A stretch of 64,000 bases of DNA, from positions 62,001-126,000 of the forward strand of contig UQHK01000001.1 in the NCBI GenBank assembly GCA_900540855.1. The letters are read 5' to 3'. Below the pieces are notes generated by a model. That model saw only the letters and a program-made list of their open reading frames with translations, was not told the origin of the DNA and did no database searches. The number at the start of each line of letters is the position of its first letter. The first letter of the stretch is position 1. Source of the DNA: an uncultured Collinsella sp. (GTDB lineage Bacteria; Actinomycetota; Coriobacteriia; Coriobacteriales; Coriobacteriaceae). A program made the translations under genes and the position numbers. Below, piece by piece: positions 9,721 through 18,456 of the stretch.

Positions 9721-9817
9721 CTACTCATTGGGGACAGACTTAAATGACCAGTCTTAAACCAAGAATGTCCCCAATGACTACAACGACTGGTCATTTAAGT
9801 CTGTCCCCAATGAGTAG
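9721..9817. repeat. 97-bp palindrome with perfect 33-bp arms containing GGGGACAG
   Basis: The left arm 9721-9753 starts ctactcattggggacagact and the right arm 9785-9817 is its exact reverse complement over all 33 bases. The 31-base loop repeats part of the arm (atgtccccaatgacta). It lies between the divergent metK and gltX genes, so it occupies their shared promoter region. Such long perfect inverted repeats suggest a mobile or recently duplicated element. Confidence 0.9.
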
Positions 9818-9913
9818 TCCCCAATGACTGGGTCGGTGCCCTTTGTGCGGAGGTTGCTTTGATGCTTTATACTGATGCGGTTAGACATCCATCCTGCAAT
9901 CGAGGAGATTTCC

Positions 9914-11389
9914 ATGGCATCAGACGTTCGCGTCCGCTTTGCACCCTCACCGACGGGCAAGCTGCACATCGGCGGCGCCCGCACCGCTATCTATAACTGG
10001 GCTTTCGCCCGTGCAAACGGCGGCACGTTCATCCTGCGCATCGACGACACCGACCCCACCCGCTCTACCGACGAGAACACGCAGATTATCCTGCGCGCCA
10101 TGCGTTGGCTGGGCCTGGACTGGGACGAGGGTCCCGAGGTGGGCGGCGATTTTGGCCCCTACGCCCAGACCGAGCGCCTGGACCTGTACAAGCAGGCCGC
10201 CCAGAAGCTTTGGGACGAGGGCAAGGCCTATCCCTGCTTCTGCACCAAGGAGCAGCTCGACGCCGATCGCAAGGCCGCGCAGGAGCGCAAGGACCCCTTT
10301 CAGGGCTATCAGCGCCGTTGCCGCGACCTTGATCCCGAGGAGGCCCGCCGTCGCATTGAGGCCGGCGAGTCCTACGTCCTGCGCATCAAGGTGCCCGAGG
10401 ACCGCGGCGACGTCGTCATCCACGACGCCGTTCACGGCGAGGTGACCTTCGACGCCAAGGAGCTCGACGACTTTGTCATCTTCCGCTCCGATGGCACGCC
10501 CACGTACAACTTCGCGACCGTCGTCGACGACGCCATGATGAAGATCACCCATGTCATCCGCGGCGACGACCACCTGTCCAACACCCCGCGCCAGGTCATG
10601 GTCTACGAGGCCCTCGGCGCGCCCGTGCCCACGTTCGCCCACATCTCCATGATCCTGGGCGCCGACGGCAAGAAGCTCTCCAAGCGCCATGGCGCCACCT
10701 CGGTGGAGGAGTACCGCGACGCCGGCTACCTTTCCGACGCCTTCGTCAACTACCTGGCGCTGCTCGGCTGGTCGCTCGACGGCGAGACCACAATCATCCC
10801 GCGCGATGTCCTGGCCAGCAAGTTCTCGCTCGACCGCATCTCCAAGAACCCGGCGACCTTCGACCCAAAGAAACTCGACTGGGTCAACGCCGAGTACATC
10901 AACGGCATGTCCGATGCCCAGTTTGCCGACGAGATCATGGTCCCCGAGCTGCACGAGGCGGGTCTCATCGAGGGCAACATCGAGTACGGCGAGGACTGGA
11001 TCGACGCGCTTGCCGCAATCGTCAAGCCGCGCACCAAGATGCCGGCCGACGCCGTGACCGTCGCCGCTCCCATCTTCGCTACGGCCGAGACGCTCGAGTA
11101 TGACGAGAAATCCGTTAACAAGGGCCTGGCTAAGGAAGGCATGGGCGTCATTCTGGATGCCGCCAAGGCCGCGCTCGAGGGCGTGGACAAGTGGACTGCC
11201 GAGGCCATCGACGCCGCGCTTGAGCCGCTGCCCGAGCAGATGGACCTTAAGAAGCGCGTGGTGTTCCAGGCCGTGCGCGTCGCCGTCTGCGGCAACATGG
11301 TGAGCCCCCCGCTGGGCGAGACCATGGCGCTCGTCGGCCGCGACGACTGCCTGGCACGCATCGACCGCGCCCGCACGATGGCGCTATAG
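9914..11389 (+). CDS. gltX: Glutamyl-tRNA synthetase
   Basis: The 491-residue class I aminoacyl-tRNA synthetase charges tRNA-Glu. The HIGH-type motif is at FAPSPTGKLHIGGARTA (residues 8-24) and the KMSKS equivalent is KLSKRHGA near residue 255. The C-terminal half fits the anticodon-binding domain. Start 9914 follows GAGGAG at an ideal distance; an in-frame ATG 39 bases upstream has no comparable site and adds residues outside the family. The gene is divergent from metK with a large palindrome between them and is followed by a strong terminator at 11413. No glutaminyl-tRNA synthetase is visible in this window, so whether the enzyme also mischarges tRNA-Gln cannot be judged. Confidence 0.96.
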   Translation: MASDVRVRFAPSPTGKLHIGGARTAIYNWAFARANGGTFILRIDDTDPTRSTDENTQIILRAMRWLGLDWDEGPEVGGDFGPYAQTERLDLYKQAAQKLWDEGKAYPCFCTKEQLDADRKAAQERKDPFQGYQRRCRDLDPEEARRRIEAGESYVLRIKVPEDRGDVVIHDAVHGEVTFDAKELDDFVIFRSDGTPTYNFATVVDDAMMKITHVIRGDDHLSNTPRQVMVYEALGAPVPTFAHISMILGADGKKLSKRHGATSVEEYRDAGYLSDAFVNYLALLGWSLDGETTIIPRDVLASKFSLDRISKNPATFDPKKLDWVNAEYINGMSDAQFADEIMVPELHEAGLIEGNIEYGEDWIDALAAIVKPRTKMPADAVTVAAPIFATAETLEYDEKSVNKGLAKEGMGVILDAAKAALEGVDKWTAEAIDAALEPLPEQMDLKKRVVFQAVRVAVCGNMVSPPLGETMALVGRDDCLARIDRARTMAL

Positions 11390-11412
11390 TAGACGCGTAA
11401 ACGCATGTATCC

Positions 11413-11444
11413 GAGCCCCGTTCCCCCGAGCGGGGCTCTTGTTT
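11413..11444 (+). terminator. Rho-independent terminator of gltX
   Basis: gagccccg (11413-11420) pairs with cggggctc (11431-11438) and is followed by ttgttt. It lies 24 bases after the gltX stop. Confidence 0.85.
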
Positions 11445-11465
11445 CTGTACCGATGAGTGGGTTGC

Positions 11466-11567
11466 TGGGACAAAATAATCAGTAGTGTTTGTCCCATGTT
11501 CGAGTGACGCAACAAGCTCGACACTCGTATCGGCCATGGGACAAACTCTACTGATTATTTTGTCCCA
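11466..11567. repeat. 102-bp palindrome with 33-bp arms bounded by TGGGACA
   Basis: Arms 11466-11498 (tgggacaaaataatcagtag...) and 11535-11567 are reverse complements over 33 bases with one mismatch. Each arm contains GGGACA near its outer end and TGTCCCATG near its inner end. The loop carries cgagtg/cactcg, which can extend the fold. It lies between the gltX terminator and priA. Confidence 0.88.
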
Positions 11568-11599
11568 CCCCTTTCAGGTCCGTTCGTTAGAGGTGGTGT

Positions 11600-14026
11600 A
11601 TGGCTCAACAACTGTCGCTGTTTGGTTCGCCGGAACCGGAGGAGACTCCGGTGAAGCCTAAGCCTGCACCTGAGCCCATCGCCGCCTACGCGAGCGTGGT
11701 CCTCGACATCCCCACCCGTGCGCTGTCGGAACCGTTTGCTTACGGCATCCCCGAGTCCCTTGCCAACGAGGTCCAGATCGGATCCACGGTCCTGGTCCAC
11801 TTTGGTAACCGTGCCGCCGCGGGCTATGTCGTTGACATTGCGCCTGATTTGGGCGATCTGCCGGGCAACAACGCCCTCGACCCCGTGCGCATCAAGCCCA
11901 TCGAGGCCATCCTCAGCAAACCGCTCTTTACCGCCGAAGTCGCCCGCATCGCACGTTGGATGAGCCGCGAGTATGTCGCGACGCTTTCCGAGTGCCTGCG
12001 CCTGTTCTTGCCTCCGGGTGGCGGCCCCCGTGTGGTCAAGGGCGACGACGGTGTGTGGACGGTTGAACGTCCCGCCGTCAAGCCTATCCAAAACCGCTGG
12101 GTCATGCTCACGCCCGAGGGCTTCGACTATACGCCGCCCAAGACCGCGGTCCGCCAGCGCCAACTCATCGAGGCGCTCCAGTGTGGTCCTGTCACGACGC
12201 GCGACCTCAACCTTCTCTATAACAGTATGTCGCCGACTATCAAGGCTCTCGAAAAACGCGGCGTCGTGGTGGTGGAGGAGCGCCGTGCCTGGCGCGGTTG
12301 CAGCGAGCAGACCACGCTGTCCTCGGCAAGCGGCAAGGCGCCGGTCTCCCTTACCAACGGCCAGCAACAGGCACTCGCGCAGATTGAGCGCGCCCGTCTG
12401 GACGCTCATGGCGACGTGGTGTTGGTCGACGGCGTCACCGGCTCCGGCAAAACCGAGGTTTACCTCTCCGCCATTGAGCGCGTGCTTGCAGCCGGTCGCT
12501 CGGCCTGCGTGCTGGTGCCCGAGATTTCGCTGACGGCCCAGACCGTCGGCCGCTTCCGTTCGCGCTTTGGCGAGACGGTCGCCGTGTTCCATTCGCGGCT
12601 TTCGGCCGGCGAGCGCCTGGACCAGTGGGATATGGTTGCCAGCGGTGCGGCCCGCGTGGTCGTCGGCGCACGTTCGGCGCTCTTTTGCCCGCTTGGCGAC
12701 CTGGGCCTCATCATCATTGACGAGGAGCACGAGACCAGCTACAAGCAGGGGTCCAGTCCGCGCTACCACGCGCGCGAGGTGGCGGCCGAGATGGCGCGGC
12801 GCTACCGCTGCCCGCTCGTGTTGGGCTCCGCCACGCCCTCGGCCGAGGCCCTCGACCACTGCCGCCGTGGAACGTATAACGGCACCACTTGGACGCGCGT
12901 CGAGATGCCCGAGCGCCCGGGACACGCCGTGCTGCCCGAGGTCCGCATTGCCGACCTGCGCCGCGAGTTTTCGCACGGTAGCCGTTCAATGTTCTCTAAA
13001 CCGCTGATGGAAGGTTTGGAGCGCGTTGTAGAGCACCGCGAGAAGGCCGTGCTGCTGCATAACCGCCGTGGCTTTGCGCCGTTCCTGATGTGTCGCGAGT
13101 GCGGCTGCGTTCCCACCTGCAACCACTGCTCCACCGCGCTTACGTATCACGAGCGCACGCACACGCTTCAATGTCACACATGCGGATCCTCCTGGCGCGT
13201 GCAGCCGTATCCCGCGCCCACGAGTCGTTGCCCCAAATGTGGCAGTCGCTACCTGGCAAAAATGGGGCTGGGCACGCAGCAGATCGAGGACGCACTGCAC
13301 CAGATGCTGCCCGAGGACGTCGCCATCATCCGCATGGATGCCGATTCCACGCGCGGCAAGGATGCGCACAAAAAGCTGCTCGAGCAGTTCGATGCTGCCG
13401 ATTGCGCCGTGTTGCTGGGTACCCAGATGATCGCCAAAGGCCTTGACTTTCCCGAGGTCACGCTCGTGGGTGTGGTCAATGCTGACTTCGCCCTCAAGCT
13501 GCCGGATTTCCGCGCAGGGGAGCGCGCCTACGATCTGCTGGAGCAGGTCGCGGGCCGTGCCGGTCGCGGCGATCGTCCCGGCGAGGTCATCATCCAGACC
13601 TACCTGCCCGAGGATCCGGTCATTCGTGCCGTCGCTGAGCACGACCGTTCGATCTTTACCGACTACGATCTGGACCAGCGCCGCGACGCGCTGTACCCGC
13701 CGTTTGTTCGCCTGGTCAACATCTTGGTGTGGTCGGCGAACCGAGACGACGCGCAGGACTACATTGGGCGCATTGCAAAGCTTCTTAAGCGCCGCTGGCA
13801 TGCCGCCGCGCCCGACTTTTTGCGGGCGGGGAGCGCCGTGCCCCAGGTGCTGGGCCCGGCTTCGTGTGTAATCGAGAGAGCCAAGGACCGTTACCGCTTC
13901 CATCTGCTTGTGAAGTCGCCCGTGGGGTACCATGTCTCTGATGATATCGACGCCTGCCTCAAAGAGGTGGGCTCTGTGCGCGGCGTGAGCGTGAGCGTTG
14001 ACGTCGATGCCTATGATTTGATGTAA
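11600..14026 (+). CDS. priA: Primosomal protein N' (replication restart helicase PriA)
   Basis: The 808-residue superfamily 2 helicase reloads the replisome at stalled forks. After a DNA-binding N-terminal part come Walker A (VDGVTGSGKTEVY, near residue 275), Walker B (IIIDEEHETSYKQ, near 373), motif III (LGSATPSAEA) and a zinc-binding insert (CRECGCVPTCNHCS, then CHTCG and CPKCGS). Motifs TQMIAKGLDFPEVTLV and AGRAGRGDRPGEV follow. All key residues appear intact, unlike degenerate PriA proteins of mycobacteria. Start 11600 follows gaggtgg. def begins 18 bases downstream, so the two probably form one transcript, and the PriA-Def-Fmt order is a common bacterial arrangement. Confidence 0.95.
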   Translation: MAQQLSLFGSPEPEETPVKPKPAPEPIAAYASVVLDIPTRALSEPFAYGIPESLANEVQIGSTVLVHFGNRAAAGYVVDIAPDLGDLPGNNALDPVRIKPIEAILSKPLFTAEVARIARWMSREYVATLSECLRLFLPPGGGPRVVKGDDGVWTVERPAVKPIQNRWVMLTPEGFDYTPPKTAVRQRQLIEALQCGPVTTRDLNLLYNSMSPTIKALEKRGVVVVEERRAWRGCSEQTTLSSASGKAPVSLTNGQQQALAQIERARLDAHGDVVLVDGVTGSGKTEVYLSAIERVLAAGRSACVLVPEISLTAQTVGRFRSRFGETVAVFHSRLSAGERLDQWDMVASGAARVVVGARSALFCPLGDLGLIIIDEEHETSYKQGSSPRYHAREVAAEMARRYRCPLVLGSATPSAEALDHCRRGTYNGTTWTRVEMPERPGHAVLPEVRIADLRREFSHGSRSMFSKPLMEGLERVVEHREKAVLLHNRRGFAPFLMCRECGCVPTCNHCSTALTYHERTHTLQCHTCGSSWRVQPYPAPTSRCPKCGSRYLAKMGLGTQQIEDALHQMLPEDVAIIRMDADSTRGKDAHKKLLEQFDAADCAVLLGTQMIAKGLDFPEVTLVGVVNADFALKLPDFRAGERAYDLLEQVAGRAGRGDRPGEVIIQTYLPEDPVIRAVAEHDRSIFTDYDLDQRRDALYPPFVRLVNILVWSANRDDAQDYIGRIAKLLKRRWHAAAPDFLRAGSAVPQVLGPASCVIERAKDRYRFHLLVKSPVGYHVSDDIDACLKEVGSVRGVSVSVDVDAYDLM

Positions 14027-14044
14027 CAAACCGAAAGGATGGCC

Positions 14045-14581
14045 ATGGAAGCCAACGGAATCGTACTGTCGCCCGACCCTCGTCTGCGCCAGGAGTGCGC
14101 CGTCATCGAGGAGATCACCCCGGCGATCGAGGCGCTTGCCGAGAAGATGAAGAAGATGATGTTCGACAACGGCGGTTGCGGCCTTGCTGCCCCGCAGATC
14201 GGTGAGCTCATCCAGCTCGTCACCATCGACTGCGACTACACCGACAAGAACGACTATGACCCGTACGTGCTCATCAACCCCGTGATCGTGGAGCAGAGCG
14301 ATCATCTGGTTCCATTTAGTGAGGGCTGCCTGTCCATCCCCGGCATTAGCTGCGAGATCGAGCGTCCCGACCATGTCGTCGTCGAGGCGTACGATCTGGA
14401 CGCCAACCTGATTCGCTACGAGGCCTCGGGCGACCTCTTCTGCGTGTGCCTGCAGCACGAGATCGATCACCTGCACGGCAACACCATGTTTGAACGACTG
14501 AAGCCCATGCAGAGGATCAAGGCCGTCAAGGAGTACCAGGACGCCCTGGCCCGCGGCGCTCGACCGGGCGAGACGGAGTAG
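14045..14581 (+). CDS. def: Peptide deformylase
   Basis: This 178-residue metalloprotease removes the formyl group from new polypeptides. The three family motifs are present: GGCGLAAPQIG (motif 1), EGCLSIPG with the metal-ligand Cys (motif 2), and QHEIDHLHG with two His ligands and the catalytic Glu (motif 3). ATG at 14045 is preferred because GAAAGG lies seven bases before it; an in-frame ATG two codons earlier sits directly on that site. It follows priA by 18 bases and precedes fmt, whose product does the opposite reaction on initiator tRNA, but a 100-bp palindrome and a further 220 bases separate def from fmt. Confidence 0.96.
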   Translation: MEANGIVLSPDPRLRQECAVIEEITPAIEALAEKMKKMMFDNGGCGLAAPQIGELIQLVTIDCDYTDKNDYDPYVLINPVIVEQSDHLVPFSEGCLSIPGISCEIERPDHVVVEAYDLDANLIRYEASGDLFCVCLQHEIDHLHGNTMFERLKPMQRIKAVKEYQDALARGARPGETE

Positions 14582-14590
14582 GTTCGTCCG

Positions 14591-14690
14591 CCCTTGGGGT
14601 GGGGCCCACACATATCATCCCGTGCTCAAACATTCTCGCTTTGCTGCGAAACTGCGCGCGGGACGATATGTGTGGGCCCCACCCCAAGGG
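14591..14690. repeat. 100-bp palindrome with 32-bp arms between def and fmt
   Basis: Arms 14591-14622 (cccttggggtggggcccaca...) and 14659-14690 are reverse complements over 32 bases with one mismatch. It begins nine bases after the def stop. The inner loop contains a short cgctttgctgcg repeat. The following 220 bases to fmt are T-rich and hold no gene; a possible -10 (tatatt) is at 14806-14811. Confidence 0.88.
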
Positions 14691-14910
14691 CTACGTTATC
14701 TTTCTTCGGTTCGCCCGGGTGCCGTTGGGCCAGGGATGGGCGTCTTCGCTGATAGGTGCTTTGTTGAGAGGGCTGCTTTTATGCGGCTCTTTCTTTGTTT
14801 TTGGGTATATTTGTCTTTGTTGAACTGTTCTTGCGGCTGGGTGCGTTTGCGGCCTAGAGCGCTTCTTTTTGTAGCCGTCTCGGCTCGTTATTGAGAGGAG
14901 ACCATCTTTT

Positions 14911-15831
14911 ATGCGTATTGTGTTTATGGGTACGCCTGATTTTGCTGTGCCTTCGTTGACTTCGCTTGTTGAGGCTGGGAATGAGATTGCGCTTGTTGTT
15001 ACTCGTCCTGATGCTGTTCGCGGGCGTGGTAAAAAGCTGGAGCCGTCTCCTGTTAAGGCTAAGGCGCTTGAGCTGGGGTTGCCGGTCGTTGAGGCCAATC
15101 GTATGACGCCTGAGGTTGTTGAGACGCTCCAGGCTGCCCAGGCTGATATTTTCTGTGTGGCTGCCTATGGCTGCATTTTGCCTGATGAGGTGCTGCATAT
15201 GGCGCCGCTTGGTATTGTGAATGTTCATGCTTCGTTGCTGCCTCGTTGGCGTGGGGCTGCTCCTATTCAGCGTGCGATTCTCGCTGGTGATGAGATTGCT
15301 GGCGTTTCTATTATGCGCATTGGGCATGGCGTGGATACTGGTGCTTATTGTGCCCAGGCTTCCACGTCGGTTGCCGGTAAGCATGCCGAGGCTTTGACCA
15401 TGGAGCTTGGTGAGCTTGGCGGCAAACTGCTTGCCGATACGCTTCCTTCTTTTGCCGATGGCACTGCCGTGTGGACTGAACAAGATGAGTCGCTTGTTAC
15501 CCATGCTGCCAAGATTTCTAAGCAGGAGATGCGTTTGGATCCGCAAATGGCGGCGCTTGATTGCGTGCGCCATGTTCTCGCGTCGTCCGATACCGCGCCT
15601 GCTCGTTGCGTGATTGCCGGCAAGACTGTGCGTGTGCTCGATGCTGCGCCGGCTGATGTGTCGCTTGACGAGGGTCAGGTTCTTGTTAAGGCCAAGCGTG
15701 TTTACCTTGGCCTTTCCGATGGCTCGGTTGAGTTGCTCGAGGTTAAGCCTGATGGCAAGCGTGCTATGGCCGCTTCTGCTTGGGCTGCTGGCCTGCAGGG
15801 TGCCGATCTTTCGTGGGGTGTTTTGTCATGA
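14911..15831 (+). CDS. fmt: Methionyl-tRNA formyltransferase
   Basis: The 306-residue enzyme formylates initiator Met-tRNA using 10-formyltetrahydrofolate. Visible motifs are FMGTPDFAVPSL at the N terminus, the catalytic region HASLLPRWRGAAPIQRAI near residue 109, and GVSIMRIGHGVDTG near 132. ATG at 14911 has GAGAGGAG upstream. Codon choice is unusual: most codons in the first two thirds end in T (gct, gtt, cgt, ctt), unlike priA and def just before and gltX, where C and G endings dominate. The T-rich bias starts in the intergenic region near 14760. The stop overlaps the rsmB start by four bases (ATGA), so the two are translationally coupled. Confidence 0.95.
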   Translation: MRIVFMGTPDFAVPSLTSLVEAGNEIALVVTRPDAVRGRGKKLEPSPVKAKALELGLPVVEANRMTPEVVETLQAAQADIFCVAAYGCILPDEVLHMAPLGIVNVHASLLPRWRGAAPIQRAILAGDEIAGVSIMRIGHGVDTGAYCAQASTSVAGKHAEALTMELGELGGKLLADTLPSFADGTAVWTEQDESLVTHAAKISKQEMRLDPQMAALDCVRHVLASSDTAPARCVIAGKTVRVLDAAPADVSLDEGQVLVKAKRVYLGLSDGSVELLEVKPDGKRAMAASAWAAGLQGADLSWGVLS

Positions 15832-17228
15832 GCAAGCTGTCTCCCGCGCGCAAGCTTGCGCTCGATGTACTGATGGAGGCCGATCGCCGCGGCATGTATG
15901 CGCGCGACGTGCTGTCCTCTCGCGCATCGGCCAAGGCTATTGACCAGCGCGATTCCGCTTTTGCCGCCCGCTTGGCGCTGGGCGTGGCCGCCACGCAGGG
16001 TATTTTGGACGAGCTGCTCGACCAGTTTCTCGATAAACCCAAAAAGGTTGCGCCGCGCGTTCGCATGGCGCTTCGTATCTCGGCCTTCGAGATGCTCTAC
16101 CTGCATACGCCGGGCCGCGTTGCCGTGAGCCAGGGTGTTGAGCTGGTGCGCAGTGGTGCTAAGTCTGCTGCGGGCCTGGCAAACGCGGTGCTGCACAAGG
16201 TTGCGGACAACGTTGAGGACTTTGCCACGGCATCCGACGTGGATGAGTCCGAGCGACGCTTGGTTCGTCTGTCGCGCCTGATGGGTCTTCCGCGCTGGCT
16301 ATGCGCTCGCATTATGGCGTCGTTTGACACTCCAGAGGGTGCGCTCGGCTTCGCCGGCAATCTGGCGCCCGCGCCGCTCGCTTTGCACGAGAACGCCTTT
16401 GCAACCAAACCTGATCCGTACCTATCGCTGCTTGTGGCGCCTGTGTTCCCTGGCTGTCATGCTCCGGTCGATGCTCAGGTTACGGTTGCGTCGGGCGTAT
16501 TTGAGCGTGCTGCTGCCGTGGCCTCGGACCTTAACGCCCAGCTTATCGCTACAGCTGCCACGCGCCCTGGTAGCTGCCTTGAGATTGGTGCCGGCCGTGG
16601 CACCAAGACCTATGTGATGATGTGCCAGGCCAAGCGTGCGGGCTATGAGCGTCAGCATACGGCGCTCGATCTGCATGATCGCAAGTGCGATCTGAATCTC
16701 GCTCGCCTGCATAAGGCTGGTATTCAGGGCGTTCGTACGGTTTCGGGTGATGCTTGCGAGCTTGATGAGGTGCTCACATCGTTTGATGCCATGCTTGGCG
16801 AGCCGGTTAAGTTCGACACGGTCTTTATCGATGCGCCGTGCTCTGGCACCGGCACCATGCGCCGTCATCCCGAGATCCCGTGGCGCCTGACCGAAAAAGA
16901 TGTGACGGTTGAGCTGCCCAAGCTGCAGTTGACGATGCTCAAAGAGGCTGCTGAGCGCGTGGCTGCCGGCGGCGAGCTTATCTATGCCACCTGCTCGGTC
17001 TTTGATGAAGAGAACACGCAAGTCGTGGATGCGTTTTTGGCTTCTCCCGAGGGCGCAGGTTTTAGCTTGGCACCCCTCTCCGAGGCGCAGATTCTGCAGT
17101 TACCCGAGTTCGAACAAGCCAAGAAGCTCGTCTCCGTACGTCAAAACGACCGCGGACTTTTCCAAAGCGTCCCCGTAAACGCCGACTCCTACGACGGCCA
17201 CTTCTGCGCCCGCCTGGCTCACATGTAA
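15828..17228 (+). CDS. rsmB: 16S rRNA (cytosine-5)-methyltransferase RsmB
   Basis: The 466-residue protein fits RsmB, which methylates C967 of 16S rRNA. The N-terminal 130 residues form a NusB-like RNA-binding domain. The SAM-binding loop is at EIGAGRGTKTYVM, the catalytic Cys motif at DAPCSGTGTMRRHPEI, and the second Cys at YATCSVFDEEN, all in the expected order. The last 15 codons change style to C-rich. ATG at 15828 overlaps the fmt stop (ATGA). A frame extending upstream inside fmt is not needed. The fmt-rsmB pairing is widespread. It is followed by a palindromic repeat that may end the transcript. Confidence 0.92.
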   Translation: MSKLSPARKLALDVLMEADRRGMYARDVLSSRASAKAIDQRDSAFAARLALGVAATQGILDELLDQFLDKPKKVAPRVRMALRISAFEMLYLHTPGRVAVSQGVELVRSGAKSAAGLANAVLHKVADNVEDFATASDVDESERRLVRLSRLMGLPRWLCARIMASFDTPEGALGFAGNLAPAPLALHENAFATKPDPYLSLLVAPVFPGCHAPVDAQVTVASGVFERAAAVASDLNAQLIATAATRPGSCLEIGAGRGTKTYVMMCQAKRAGYERQHTALDLHDRKCDLNLARLHKAGIQGVRTVSGDACELDEVLTSFDAMLGEPVKFDTVFIDAPCSGTGTMRRHPEIPWRLTEKDVTVELPKLQLTMLKEAAERVAAGGELIYATCSVFDEENTQVVDAFLASPEGAGFSLAPLSEAQILQLPEFEQAKKLVSVRQNDRGLFQSVPVNADSYDGHFCARLAHM

Positions 17229-17234
17229 CAACTA

Positions 17235-17300
17235 AGCTGCGTTGAAATAGGGATTGAAAGACGCTTCTACCCGCTAAACAGTCCTTATTTCACCGCAACT
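17235..17300. repeat. 66-bp palindromic repeat, copy 2
   Basis: Arms agctgcgttgaaataggga (17235-17253) and tccttatttcaccgcaact (17282-17300) are imperfect inverted repeats, 66 bases end to end. The right arm reads agttgcggtgaaataagga on the other strand, matching the left arm of the 890-956 element, so both belong to one family. It lies seven bases after the rsmB stop. Confidence 0.75.
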
Positions 17301-17411
17301 CAGGATTTTTCTGGGACGGGGATTAATAAATCGGGCATTAAAGTGGGCGGTTGGATTCGGTAAGTTTCTGGTTACATGAACTGCTCGCAGATTTAATATT
17401 GAGGGGTTAAA

Positions 17412-18368
17412 ATGATCGATCTTAACAATGACAAGATTGACAATCCTGAAGATAAAACTCAGGAAAATGAAGAGGTTGAGAATTCTTCGAATAACAAGCG
17501 AGTAATTATTGGTGCCGGTATTGTTGCTCTGCTTATTGCTTGTTGTGTCGGTGGTTATGCTGGTTACAATTACAAACAAGCATGTAGTGAACATAATCAG
17601 CAGGTTGAAGTTTTGTATTCAAAGGCTAGCGATAGTGTTGCTGCCTTTAAAGCTGATCCTAGGCTGCTAACTTTTGAGCAACGTCTTGATGCCATTAAAA
17701 ATGCTCAAAATAATAAAGAGATATTGAATAAAGAAATCTCTGATGACAGTTATAAGTATGCTGATGGCACTTCCCCTGATTGGACGAAGTTGCTTAATGA
17801 ATACGATTCCATAATCAAAGACTGCCGTAATGCTCAAAATAATGAGTGGAATACTTCTCTAGCTGACCATGTTGACTTTGATGTAAATTCTACTGAAGAT
17901 ACTGACTCTCTCCAACAGCATATTAATAGCCTCAATGGCCTTCTTAATGATATTTCTAATAAAGACAACCAGAAGCTTATTTTTGAAGATGCCAAAAAGG
18001 ATTCTGATCTGTTCATTGATCAAATCAATGAACAGATCAGTCGTTATCAAACTCGTATTGATGATGTAAATAAGGCCAAGGCTGAAGATGAGGCTAAGGC
18101 TCAAGAAGAAGCAACTAAGGCTCAGCAGCAGGCTTCTCAGCAAAACAATTATTCCAGTAATTCTGGTAGTAATTATTCTGGCGGTAGCGGCTATTCTGAT
18201 GGCTCCTCTAATAGTGGTTATTCTGGCGGCTCCTCTAGCGGCGGCAGCAAAATAGTCATTAAAACCATGGACGTTTATGACGAAAATGGTAACTATGTTG
18301 GATCGACTCATTGGTATAGCGATGGTACCTGTGACGATCCCTATTCTGCCGGTATGGGCGGATTTTAA
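17412..18368 (+). CDS. AT-rich orphan membrane-anchored protein, function unknown
   Basis: I do not recognise a family for this 318-residue protein. It has an acidic cytosolic head (1-28), one transmembrane helix (about 30-52, IIGAGIVALLIACCVGGYAG), an extracellular helical region likely to form coiled coils (60-235, many Asn, Lys and Asp), a Ser/Gly/Tyr-rich linker (SGGSGYSDGSSNSGYSGG) and a short C-terminal segment (KIVIKTMDVYDENGNYVG) that may fold separately. Start 17412 has GAGGGG upstream. A counted 60-base line of the gene (17701-17760) is 25% G+C, far below its neighbours, which points to recent acquisition. It is alone between the 66-bp repeat and a convergent fmdB-like gene. The shape suggests a surface-exposed or wall-associated protein. 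Confidence 0.8.
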   Translation: MIDLNNDKIDNPEDKTQENEEVENSSNNKRVIIGAGIVALLIACCVGGYAGYNYKQACSEHNQQVEVLYSKASDSVAAFKADPRLLTFEQRLDAIKNAQNNKEILNKEISDDSYKYADGTSPDWTKLLNEYDSIIKDCRNAQNNEWNTSLADHVDFDVNSTEDTDSLQQHINSLNGLLNDISNKDNQKLIFEDAKKDSDLFIDQINEQISRYQTRIDDVNKAKAEDEAKAQEEATKAQQQASQQNNYSSNSGSNYSGGSGYSDGSSNSGYSGGSSSGGSKIVIKTMDVYDENGNYVGSTHWYSDGTCDDPYSAGMGGF

Positions 18369-18417
18369 ATTATGCTAATTATTAAAAATTAATTAGCTAC
18401 CTATAGCGCTAAGAAAC

Positions 18418-18447
18418 AGCCCCGCGATTGGTGTCGGTCGCGGGGCT
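18418..18447 (-). terminator. Terminator between the orphan gene and fmdB-like gene
   Basis: agccccgcga (18418-18427) pairs perfectly with tcgcggggct (18438-18447). On the minus strand tgtttctt follows, fitting an end to the zinc-ribbon gene; it may also serve the convergent orphan gene. Confidence 0.8.
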
Positions 18448-18456
18448 GATTGGTTT

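Noticed and set aside
14599..14823. A small open frame across the palindrome after def
   Set aside because: It lies over the inverted repeat and T-rich gap, has no ribosome site and no recognisable protein features.
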